Below are positions 55,352 to 64,000 of a stretch of DNA of 64,000 bases, one piece after another (positions within the stretch are counted from its first letter, which is position 1; each line of letters begins with the position of its first letter). The translations under genes were made by a program, and so were the position numbers. Below the pieces are notes generated by a model, which did no database searches, was not told the DNA's origin, and saw only the letters and a program-made list of their open reading frames with translations. Source of the stretch: Burkholderia sp. BCC0322 (lineage in GTDB: Bacteria; Pseudomonadota; Gammaproteobacteria; Burkholderiales; Burkholderiaceae); NCBI RefSeq assembly GCF_902833045.1, contig NZ_CADFDU010000008.1, forward strand, positions 186,001-250,000, read 5' to 3'.

Positions 55352-56782
55352 TCAGCTGTTCAGCGAACGTTTGTCGACGGCGAGCGCCGCTTCGCGCATC
55401 ACTTCCGACATCGACGGGTGCGGATGGCAGATACGGGCGATGTCTTCCGACGCCGCCTTGAATTCCATCGCCACCACGGCTTCCGCGATCAGGTCCGACG
55501 CGTTCGCCGCGATCACATGCACGCCGAGCAGTTCGTCGGTCTTCGCGTCCGCGATCATCTTCACGAAACCGTCCGGTGCGTTCATGCCGAGCGCGCGGCC
55601 GTTGATCGAGAACGGGAACTTGCCCGTCTTGATCTCGCGGCCTTCCGCCTTCAGCTGCTGCTCCGTCTTGCCGACCCACGCGATTTCCGGGTACGTGTAG
55701 ATCACCCACGGAATGCAGTTGTAGTCGATGTGCGGCTTCTGGCCGTCGATCACTTCCGCGACCAGCACGCCTTCGTCTTCCGCCTTGTGCGCGAGCATCG
55801 GGCCACGCACCACGTCGCCGATCGCGTACACGTTCGGCACCGCCGTGCGGCAGTGGTCGTCCACGTCGATGAAGCCGCGTTCGTTCGCCTTCAGGCCGAT
55901 CGCCTCGAGGCCGAGGTTGTCGGTGTTCGGCACGCGGCCGACCGACACGATCAGGCGGTCGGCGTCGAGCGTCTGCGCGTTGCCGTCCTTGTCCGTGTAG
56001 GCGATCGACACGCCGTTCGCGGTCGTCTTCACTTCGCCGATCTTCACGCCGAGATGGATGTCGAGGCCCTGCTTCTTGAACAGTTTGGCCGCTTCCTTCG
56101 CGAGCGCTTCGTCAGCAGCGCCGAGGAATGCCGGCAGCGCTTCGAGCACCGTCACTTCGGCACCCAGGCGACGCCACACCGAACCGAGTTCGAGGCCGAT
56201 CACGCCGGCACCGATCACGGCGAGCTTCTTCGGCACCGCGTCGAACGTCAGCGCACCTTCGTTGTCCGACACGATCTTGTTGTCGACCGGGATGCCCGGC
56301 AGGTGACGCGCCTTCGAGCCCGTCGCGATGATCACGTTCTTCGCGGTGACGACTTCGGTTTCACCCTCGCCGCTCACTTCGATCTGCACGCCGGCGTCGG
56401 TCTTGCCGGTGAACTTGCCATGGCCCTTCAGCCAGGTGATCTTGTTCTTCTTGAACAGGAACTCGATCCCGCTCGTCATCTTCTCGACGATCGCGTCCTT
56501 GCGGCCGAGCATCTTCGCAACGTCGATCTTCACGCCGTCAACCGTGATGCCGTGGTCGGCCAGGTGGTGCGACGTGTTCTCGAACTCTTCCGACGACGCG
56601 AGCAGCGCCTTCGACGGGATGCAGCCGACGTTCAGGCACGTGCCGCCGAGCTTCAGCGCGCCGGCCGGGTTCTTCCACTTCTCGATACACGCAACGGTCT
56701 TGCCGAGCTGCGCGGCGCGGATCGCGGCGATGTAGCCGCCGGGGCCGGCGCCGATCACGACGACGTCAAATTCCTTGGACAT
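55352..56782 (-). CDS. lpdA: dihydrolipoamide dehydrogenase (E3)
   Basis: The 476-residue flavoprotein reoxidises the lipoyl groups of 2-oxoglutarate dehydrogenase with NAD+. FAD binding: [14 protein letters not shown] (7-20). The redox-active disulfide is in [10 protein letters not shown] (C49, C54). The NAD motif is [17 protein letters not shown]. The C-terminal dimer interface has HPHPSMSE with the active-site His/Glu pair (H455, E460). It is the last enzyme gene of the sucA-sucB-lpdA operon, 83 bp after sucB. A strong hairpin lies in that gap. Confidence 0.97.
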   Translation of the reverse strand: MSKEFDVVVIGAGPGGYIAAIRAAQLGKTVACIEKWKNPAGALKLGGTCLNVGCIPSKALLASSEEFENTSHHLADHGITVDGVKIDVAKMLGRKDAIVEKMTSGIEFLFKKNKITWLKGHGKFTGKTDAGVQIEVSGEGETEVVTAKNVIIATGSKARHLPGIPVDNKIVSDNEGALTFDAVPKKLAVIGAGVIGLELGSVWRRLGAEVTVLEALPAFLGAADEALAKEAAKLFKKQGLDIHLGVKIGEVKTTANGVSIAYTDKDGNAQTLDADRLIVSVGRVPNTDNLGLEAIGLKANERGFIDVDDHCRTAVPNVYAIGDVVRGPMLAHKAEDEGVLVAEVIDGQKPHIDYNCIPWVIYTYPEIAWVGKTEQQLKAEGREIKTGKFPFSINGRALGMNAPDGFVKMIADAKTDELLGVHVIAANASDLIAEAVVAMEFKAASEDIARICHPHPSMSEVMREAALAVDKRSLNS

Positions 56783-56806
56783 GACAATCCTTTCTTCTTG
56801 TGCAAC

Positions 56807-56838
56807 CGCACGGGCAGCGCGTGTCGCGCGCCCGTGCG
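56807..56838 (-). repeat. hairpin between sucB and lpdA
   Basis: CGCACGGGC/GCCCGTGCG, a perfect 9-bp stem with no T-run. It may stabilise one side of the processed mRNA or modulate lpdA expression. Confidence 0.5.
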
Positions 56839-56865
56839 ATGCGGGTCAATGCGGTGAAACTCGGC

Positions 56866-58140
56866 TTACAGGTCGAGCAGCAGGCGTGCCGGATCTTCCA
56901 GCGCATCCTTCATCGCGACAAGCGACAGCACGGCTTCGCGGCCGTCGATGATGCGGTGGTCGTACGACAGCGCGAGGTAGTTGATCGGACGGATCACGAT
57001 CTGGCCGTTTTCGACGACCGGACGCTCCTTCGTCGCGTGCACGCCGAGGATCGCCGACTGCGGCGGGTTGATGATCGGGGTCGACAGCATCGAGCCGAAC
57101 ACGCCGCCGTTCGAGATCGAGAACGTACCGCCCGTCATTTCCTCGATCGACAGCTTGCCGTCCTTCGCCTTCTGGCCGAACTCGGCGATCTTCTTTTCGA
57201 TTTCGGCGAGGCTCAGTTGATCCGCATTGCGCAGGATCGGCACGACGAGGCCGCGCGGCGAGCCGACAGCGATACCGATGTCGAAGTAGCCGTGGTAGAC
57301 GATGTCGTTACCGTCGATCGACGCGTTCACGAGCGGGAACTTCTTCAGTGCGTGGACAGCCGCCTTCACGAAGAACGACATGAAACCGAGCTTCACGCCA
57401 TGCTCTTTCTCGAACTTGTCCTTGTACTTGTTACGCAGCTCCATGACCGGGGCCATGTTCACTTCGTTGAACGTCGTCAGGATCGCGTTGGTCTGCTGCG
57501 ACTCGAGCAGACGCTCGGCAATACGCGCACGCAGGCGCGACATCGGCACGCGTTGTTCCGGACGGTCGTTCAGCCAGGTCGCAGCCGATGCCGGCACCTT
57601 CACTTCCGGCAGCGACGGCTTCGCAGCGGCCGTCTTGGCCGGTGCGGCAGCCGGAGCGGCCTTCGTTGCGCTGCCTGCTGCCAGCGCGTCGCCCTTCGTG
57701 ACGCGGCCGTCGCGGCCCGAACCTGCGACGTCGCCCGCCGACAGGCCCTTCTCGGCCAGCAGCTTCGATGCGGCCGGCGATGCGGTCGCCGACGATGCCG
57801 CAGCGGCGACCGGCTGCGCTGCCGGCGCGGCTGCAGCAGGTGCTGCCGCCGGCTTGACTTCGGCGGCGCCCGCCGCAGCTTCGGCCGCACCTGCCTTCGC
57901 TTCAGTGTCGATCGTTGCGATCAGTTGATCGGCAACCACCGTGTCGCCGTCGTTCTGCAGCACTTGCGCGAGCACGCCCGCGGCCGGCGCCGGCACTTCG
58001 AGCACGACCTTGTCGGTCTCGAGTTCGATCAGGATTTCGTCTTGAGCAACTGCTTCGCCCGGCTTCTTCTTCCACTGCAGCATGGTGGCTTCCGAAACCG
58101 ACTCCGAAAGCTGGGGGACTTTGACTTCTACGATAGCCAT
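56866..58140 (-). CDS. sucB: dihydrolipoyllysine succinyltransferase (E2 of 2-oxoglutarate dehydrogenase)
   Basis: The 424-residue E2 core has a lipoyl domain at the N-terminus with the modified Lys K44 (ETDKVVLEV), an Ala/Pro-rich linker (about 85-125), the E3-binding domain ([31 protein letters not shown]) and the catalytic C-terminal domain with H395 and D399 ([13 protein letters not shown]). The linker is longer and more alanine-rich than in E. coli. It forms the 24-mer core of the complex. It lies after sucA in the same operon. Confidence 0.96.
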   Translation of the reverse strand: MAIVEVKVPQLSESVSEATMLQWKKKPGEAVAQDEILIELETDKVVLEVPAPAAGVLAQVLQNDGDTVVADQLIATIDTEAKAGAAEAAAGAAEVKPAAAPAAAAPAAQPVAAAASSATASPAASKLLAEKGLSAGDVAGSGRDGRVTKGDALAAGSATKAAPAAAPAKTAAAKPSLPEVKVPASAATWLNDRPEQRVPMSRLRARIAERLLESQQTNAILTTFNEVNMAPVMELRNKYKDKFEKEHGVKLGFMSFFVKAAVHALKKFPLVNASIDGNDIVYHGYFDIGIAVGSPRGLVVPILRNADQLSLAEIEKKIAEFGQKAKDGKLSIEEMTGGTFSISNGGVFGSMLSTPIINPPQSAILGVHATKERPVVENGQIVIRPINYLALSYDHRIIDGREAVLSLVAMKDALEDPARLLLDL

Positions 58141-58234
58141 GTGATTTTCCTGGATGCTTAATCTGGGGTATGACGAGGTTCGTGCGATTCCTTCAGCCAG
58201 TGCGGCGCGCAACGCGCCCGGCAGGCCAAAAGAG

Positions 58235-58261
58235 ACGGGAAAGCGCATGGCGCCTTCCCGT
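58235..58261 (-). terminator. possible attenuator hairpin between sucA and sucB
   Basis: ACGGGAA-A-GCGC/GCGC-C-TTCCCGT stem (one mismatch) with a 3-bp loop, and CTCTTTT after it on the minus strand. It lies in the 135-bp sucA-sucB gap and might reduce read-through into sucB. Confidence 0.4.
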
Positions 58262-58275
58262 TTCGCTTCCGTCGG

Positions 58276-61140
58276 TTATTTCGCGATCGATGCGCTCTTC
58301 AGGCGGCCGAACGCACCTTCGATGAGGGCCTTCTGCTGCTCGTAGTGCTTCGCGTAGTAGCCAACCGCCGGCGAGGCCGAAGCCGGACGGCCGCTGTATG
58401 CCAGCTTCTGCCCTTCCTTCATGCCTTCCTTCAGATGGTGCTCGACGTAGAACCAGGGGCCCTGGTTCTGCGGCTCGTCCTGCACCCAGACCACTTCAGT
58501 CGCGTTCTCGTACTTCTTCATTTCGGCTTCGAACTGCTTGTGCGCGAACGGATACAGCTGCTCGATACGGATGATCGCGACGTCGTTCGCCTTCGTTTCG
58601 CGGCGATGTGCGACGAGGTCGTAATACACGCGGCCCGAGCACACCAGCACGCGCTTGACCTTCTTCGCGTCGATGCCGCCGTCGGTTTCGCCCAGCACCG
58701 GCTGGAACGAACCCTTCGCGAGTTCCGACAGGTCCGACACAGCTTCCTTGTGACGCAGCAGCGACTTCGGCGTAGCGACGATCAGCGGCTTGCGGAACAG
58801 GCGGATCATCTGGCGACGCAGCAGGTGGAAAATCTGCGCCGGCGTCGTCGGTTGAACGACCTGCATGTTGTGATCCGCGCACAGTTGCAGGAAACGCTCG
58901 ATACGCGTCGACGAGTGTTCCGGACCCTGGCCTTCGTAGCCGTGCGGCAGCAGCATCGTCAGACCCGACACGCGGCCCCACTTCACTTCGCCCGACGAGA
59001 TGAACTGGTCGATCACGACCTGCGCGCCGTTGACGAAGTCGCCGAACTGCGCCTCCCACAGCACGAGCGTGTTCGGCTCGGCGGTCGAGTAACCGTATTC
59101 GAAGCCCAGCACGGCTTCTTCCGACAGCACCGAGTCGATCACCGTGAACTTCGCCTGGCCATCAGCGATGTTCTGCAGCGGCACGTACGTGCCGTCGTTC
59201 CAGCGCTCGCGGTTCTGGTCGTGCAGCACCGCGTGACGGTGCGTGAACGTGCCGCGGCCCGAGTCCTGGCCCGTCAGGCGCACCGAGTAACCCGATGCGA
59301 CGAGCGACGCGAACGCGAGGTGTTCGCCCATGCCCCAGTCGAGCGGCTGGTCGCCACGCGCCATGTTGCGACGGTCGTTGATCACGCGCTCGACGAGCGG
59401 GTGGACCTTGAAGTTTTCCGGGACCGTCGTGATGCGTTCGCCGAGGCGCTTCAGCTCTGCGAGCGGCACGGCCGTATCGGCTGCATCCGTCCACTTGCGG
59501 TTCAGGAACGGAACCCAGTCAACTGCGTACTTGCTCTTGTAGTTCGACAGGACCGGATCGACCGTGTGGTGGCCGTCGTCCATCGCCTTGCGGTACGCCT
59601 TCACGTAGTTGTCGGCGTCTTCCGCGGTGATCACGCCCTGCTGCACGAGCTTCTCGGCGTACAGCGCACGGGTGCCCGGGTGCTGCGCGATCTTCTTGTA
59701 CATCAGCGGCTGCGTGACCGCCGGCGTGTCCTGCTCGTTGTGGCCCAGCTTGCGGAAGCAGACGATGTCGATCACGACATCCTTGTGGAACTGCATCCGG
59801 TAGTCGATCGCGATCTGGATCGCGAGCACGACGGCTTCCGGATCGTCGCCGTTCACGTGCAGCACCGGCGCCTCGATCATCTTGACGACGTCGGTACAGT
59901 ACAGCGTCGAGCGCGCATCGCGCGGGTCGGACGTCGTGAAGCCGATCTGGTTGTTGATGACGATATGCAGCGTGCCGTGCGTGCCGTAGCCGCGCGTCTG
60001 CGCGAGGTTCAGCGTTTCCATCACGACGCCCTGGCCAGCGAAGGCCGCGTCGCCGTGGATCTGCACCGGCAGCACTTGCAGGCCGTCTTCGTCGCCGCGA
60101 CGATCCATCCGCGCCTTCGCCGAACCTTCGACCACCGGGTTCACGATTTCGAGGTGCGACGGGTTGAACGCGAGCGACAGGTGGACCGGGCCGCCTTCCG
60201 TCGACACGTCCGACGAGAAGCCCTTGTGGTACTTCACGTCACCGGCCGGCAGGTCGTCGACGTGCTTGCCTTCGAATTCGGCGAACAGGTCGGCCGGCAT
60301 CTTGCCCAGCGTATTGACCAGCACGTTGAGACGGCCACGGTGGGCCATGCCGATGATGATTTCCTGCACGCCGCGCTTGCCCGAGTGCTGGACGACTTCG
60401 TCCATCGCCGCGATGAAGCTTTCGCCGCCTTCGAGCGAGAAGCGCTTCTGGCCGACGTACTTGGTATGCAGGTAGCGCTCGAGGCCTTCAGCGGCCGTCA
60501 GGCGATTCAGGATGTGCTTCTTCTCGTCTGCCGAGAAATTCGGCGTCGCGCGGATCGACTCCAGTCGCTCCTGCCACCAGCGCTTCTGTTCCGGGTCGCT
60601 GATGTACATGTATTCGGCGCCGATCGTGCCGCAGTACGTGTCGCGCAGACCCTTGACGATGTCGCGCAGCGAAGCCTGGTCGAAACCGAAGTACAGGTTG
60701 CTTGCGCTGTACGTCTGGTCGAGGTCGCCTTCGGAGAAATCGTAGAACGCGGGTTCGAGCTCGGGAATGGCGGGACGTTCGCGACGCTTCAGAGGATCCA
60801 GATTGGCCCATTGCGAGCCGAGGAAGCGATAGGCGCTGATGAGGGACTGGACGTGCACTTGCTTGCGTGCCGCAGCCAGATTGGTGGTGCTTTCGCGCGG
60901 GATGAAGGCATTGGCCTTCGCACGCTCGGCGAACGATTCGACGATCGGGAAATGGGCGACGTCGTTGGCATTCGAACCGTCGGTTGCAGGGACATTCTGC
61001 AGCGCGTCGAAATACTCTCGCCAGTTCTCCGGCACCGATGCCGGATTGTTGAGGTATGCATCGTACAGTTCTTCAACGTACGAAGCATTGCCGCCGAACA
61101 GATAGGAGTTCAGCTGAAACTGCTTCATTACATCTGACAT
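58276..61140 (-). CDS. sucA: 2-oxoglutarate dehydrogenase E1 component
   Basis: The 954-residue thiamine-diphosphate enzyme decarboxylates 2-oxoglutarate in the TCA cycle. The N-terminal peripheral segment starts MKQFQLNSYLFGGNASYVEELYDAYL. TPP-domain features include GMAHRGRLNVL, HLSLAFNPSHLEIVNPVVEG and DVVIDIVCFRKLGHNEQDTPAVTQP; the C-terminal part has SGRGTFTHRHAV and LPHGYEGQGPEHSS. An ATG at 61125 (MKQF) is a possible alternative start. First gene of the sucA-sucB-lpdA operon; the upstream gap to typA is 318 bp. Confidence 0.97.
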   Translation of the reverse strand: MSDVMKQFQLNSYLFGGNASYVEELYDAYLNNPASVPENWREYFDALQNVPATDGSNANDVAHFPIVESFAERAKANAFIPRESTTNLAAARKQVHVQSLISAYRFLGSQWANLDPLKRRERPAIPELEPAFYDFSEGDLDQTYSASNLYFGFDQASLRDIVKGLRDTYCGTIGAEYMYISDPEQKRWWQERLESIRATPNFSADEKKHILNRLTAAEGLERYLHTKYVGQKRFSLEGGESFIAAMDEVVQHSGKRGVQEIIIGMAHRGRLNVLVNTLGKMPADLFAEFEGKHVDDLPAGDVKYHKGFSSDVSTEGGPVHLSLAFNPSHLEIVNPVVEGSAKARMDRRGDEDGLQVLPVQIHGDAAFAGQGVVMETLNLAQTRGYGTHGTLHIVINNQIGFTTSDPRDARSTLYCTDVVKMIEAPVLHVNGDDPEAVVLAIQIAIDYRMQFHKDVVIDIVCFRKLGHNEQDTPAVTQPLMYKKIAQHPGTRALYAEKLVQQGVITAEDADNYVKAYRKAMDDGHHTVDPVLSNYKSKYAVDWVPFLNRKWTDAADTAVPLAELKRLGERITTVPENFKVHPLVERVINDRRNMARGDQPLDWGMGEHLAFASLVASGYSVRLTGQDSGRGTFTHRHAVLHDQNRERWNDGTYVPLQNIADGQAKFTVIDSVLSEEAVLGFEYGYSTAEPNTLVLWEAQFGDFVNGAQVVIDQFISSGEVKWGRVSGLTMLLPHGYEGQGPEHSSTRIERFLQLCADHNMQVVQPTTPAQIFHLLRRQMIRLFRKPLIVATPKSLLRHKEAVSDLSELAKGSFQPVLGETDGGIDAKKVKRVLVCSGRVYYDLVAHRRETKANDVAIIRIEQLYPFAHKQFEAEMKKYENATEVVWVQDEPQNQGPWFYVEHHLKEGMKEGQKLAYSGRPASASPAVGYYAKHYEQQKALIEGAFGRLKSASIAK

Positions 61141-61403
61141 TTTACGCTCACCTTTCTTCGAGCTTCTCGAGAAATAGCGGGTTGCTCAACCTTCCGCGAC
61201 ACGGCCTGACCGTTTAGCGGATTGCGAATCAAGTCTTGCTTGGAAGGACCTAAAACTTGCGTGCGCGCAGCATATCACAGAACCGATACCGAAGTTCACG
61301 GCGAAATGTGCCTGAAAGCACCGCGCGACGGGGTTTTGCCGGATTGCCACGACCCGCAGGAACAGTGTTTTGCAGACACCCCGATTGCGCACTGCGCAGA
61401 TGC
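61141..61403. other. upstream region of sucA, no gene
   Basis: The interval between sucA and the typA terminator contains no plausible gene. It must include the sucA promoter; I do not find a high-quality sigma-70 pair by eye. An AAAGGTGAG ribosome site directly precedes the sucA ATG. Confidence 0.5.
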
Positions 61404-61430
61404 GAAAAAGGCTGCCCGCAGGCAGCCTTT
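61404..61430 (-). terminator. rho-independent terminator of typA
   Basis: AAAGGCTGCC-TGCGG-GGCAGCCTTTTT on the minus strand, about 30 bp downstream of the typA stop. Confidence 0.85.
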
Positions 61431-61458
61431 CCCGTGATGCAGCGAACGGACGAAACGC

Positions 61459-63285
<1,827 letters not shown>

Positions 63286-63316
63286 AGAAACCTGGAAATC
63301 GTTTGAACGCGCAAAA

Positions 63317-63341
63317 GCGCCCGCTCGTTTTTCACGGGCGC
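63317..63341 (-). repeat. hairpin in the typA leader
   Basis: GCGCCCG/CGGGCGC 7-bp perfect stem with an 11-base loop, in the 5' untranslated region of typA. A regulatory role is possible but unsupported. Confidence 0.35.
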
Positions 63342-63367
63342 GCGCATTGCAGCTTGGAAAGCCACAA

Positions 63368-63377
63368 ATTATAGCAC
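63368..63377 (-). promoter_or_regulatory. extended -10 promoter of typA
   Basis: On the minus strand TGC-TATAAT, a perfect -10 with the TGN extension, about 85 bp before the typA ATG. A -35 element is not clear. Confidence 0.6.
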
Positions 63378-63551
63378 GTGCGAATGTCGAGAGCTGACGG
63401 GTACGTTGCGACGCAACAAAAGCCGGCCGGCTCGCCCTCCTCCCGGACATGCCCATCAATCGATGGCCTACGTCACCGGCGGGCCCAAAACCCTTACGGG
63501 GACAAGGGATTTGTGTGACGTAAAGCGCGCCCTTTGCCGTTCGATTAACAT

Positions 63552-63563
63552 TTGCCGCGGCAA
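63552..63563. promoter_or_regulatory. MarR-box-like palindrome, site 1
   Basis: TTGCCGCGGCAA is a perfect 12-bp palindrome of the form TTGCC-NN-GGCAA, like the MarR operator of Escherichia coli. It overlaps the predicted -35 (TTGCCG) of the MarR gene promoter, whose TATACT -10 is at 63575-63580 after a 17-bp spacer. Confidence 0.6.
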
Positions 63564-63581
63564 GCAACTGTGCCTATACTA

Positions 63582-63593
63582 CTGCCTAGTCAA
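63582..63593. promoter_or_regulatory. MarR-box-like imperfect site 2
   Basis: CTGCCTAGTCAA differs at two positions from TTGCC-NN-GGCAA, and lies 30 bp after site 1, on the same face of the helix, just downstream of the -10 box. Both sites sit at the promoter of the MarR gene, as expected for autorepression. Confidence 0.45.
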
Positions 63594-63614
63594 CTATTGC
63601 AGCTTCAGGGTTTT

Positions 63615-64000
63615 ATGTCGGATTCTTCTACCCCACCACCTGTTTCGCCGCTGTCCTCATATCAGATGAACGACAGCGTCGGTTATCTGATGTCGCGTGT
63701 GAAGTCGGTGATGACCAACCTCGTCACGCAACGCACGCAGGAAGAGCTCGGCATCACAGGCACGCAGGCGAGCATGCTGTTCATGATCGCGGTCGGCAAG
63801 TGCTCGACGGCCGCCGAGCTCGCGCGCGAATACGGGATCGACGCGAGCGCGGTCACGCGCCTGCTCGACCGGGTCGAGAAACGCGGCCTGCTGTCTCGCG
63901 TCCGCAGCATCGAGGATCGGCGTGTCGTGCGCCTCGAGCTGACCGACGAAGGCCGTGCGCTCGCCGAACGGCTGCCGCCGATTTTCCGCAGTGTGCTCGA
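63615..64000 (+). CDS. MarR-family transcriptional regulator (cut by window end)
   Basis: The first 128 residues are present and the frame continues past the end of the window. The winged helix is complete: TQEELGITGTQASMLFMIA, CSTAAELAREYGIDASAVTRLLDRVEKRGLL and RSIEDRRVVRLELTDEGR. MarR proteins of this type repress nearby efflux or detoxification genes and are released by aromatic compounds. Its own promoter carries two MarR-like boxes. The regulated genes would be downstream, beyond the window. Confidence 0.88.
   Translation, partial: MSDSSTPPPVSPLSSYQMNDSVGYLMSRVKSVMTNLVTQRTQEELGITGTQASMLFMIAVGKCSTAAELAREYGIDASAVTRLLDRVEKRGLLSRVRSIEDRRVVRLELTDEGRALAERLPPIFRSVL

Noticed and set aside
58345..61137. 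930-residue plus-strand frame opposite sucA
   Set aside because: Same reason: it is the mirror image of sucA codon bias.

Overview
The window is high-GC chromosomal DNA of a Burkholderia, most likely the Burkholderia cepacia complex. The evidence is the gene content and order: a 2-oxoglutarate dehydrogenase operon, a long-tailed Hfq, a complete Tad/Flp pilus locus next to collagen-like proteins, and the aat-bpt-pyrD block. Species assignment is inference. There is no rRNA operon, CRISPR array, prophage or intact insertion sequence. Four tRNA genes are present: one initiator tRNA and three identical tRNA-Leu(CAG).

Layout. 0-16 kb is mostly housekeeping: a small membrane protein, a 3-hydroxyisobutyryl-CoA hydrolase-like enzyme, an SMR pump, a UPF0303 protein, tRNA-fMet, a Nudix hydrolase, both N-end-rule aminoacyl transferases (aat, bpt), pyrD, a polar amino-acid binding protein with its permease (no ATPase nearby), a Gfo/Idh/MocA oxidoreductase with a GntR regulator, rpiA, an AmiD-like amidase lipoprotein, rlmB and rnr. 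15.9-17.5 kb holds three tRNA-Leu copies, each with its own promoter and terminator, a frameshifted MarR pseudogene and the decayed 3' end of a fourth copy. 17.8-23.8 kb is a sugar-uptake operon (ROK regulator, ABC ATPase, permease, binding protein, PfkB kinase) preceded by a perfect AT-rich operator-like palindrome. 23.8-33.4 kb holds a SulP transporter, a ParB-like protein, a GNAT acetyltransferase, an MFS transporter, a TetR-fadD-DUF1571 fatty-acid cluster and hfq.

33.4-47.3 kb is one minus-strand Tad locus. In order of transcription it runs flp, tadV, tadE, rcpC, rcpA, tadZ, tadA, tadB, tadC, tadD, a DUF3613 gene, tadG and a sigma-54-dependent activator, followed by a DUF2968 gene. Across a 677-bp AT-rich divergent intergenic region lie three plus-strand genes: two lipoproteins of low complexity (the first with 18 uninterrupted collagen-like Gly-X-Y triplets) and a TpsB/FhaC-type outer-membrane transporter. 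A consensus-perfect -24/-12 sigma-54 promoter precedes the first gene, and a cluster of CGTTACG repeats sits about 130-170 bp upstream of it, where an enhancer would be expected. My leading hypothesis is a sigma-54-switched surface-adhesion system. In it the activator encoded at the end of the Tad operon turns on collagen-like lipoproteins that may be displayed through the unusual TpsB. This is the most promising undescribed system in the window.

53-64 kb returns to core genes: a DUF2147 protein, an orphan IS5-type transposase N-domain, zapE, the lpdA-sucB-sucA operon (minus strand), typA, and the first part of a MarR regulator gene cut by the window end, whose promoter carries two MarR-box-like palindromes.
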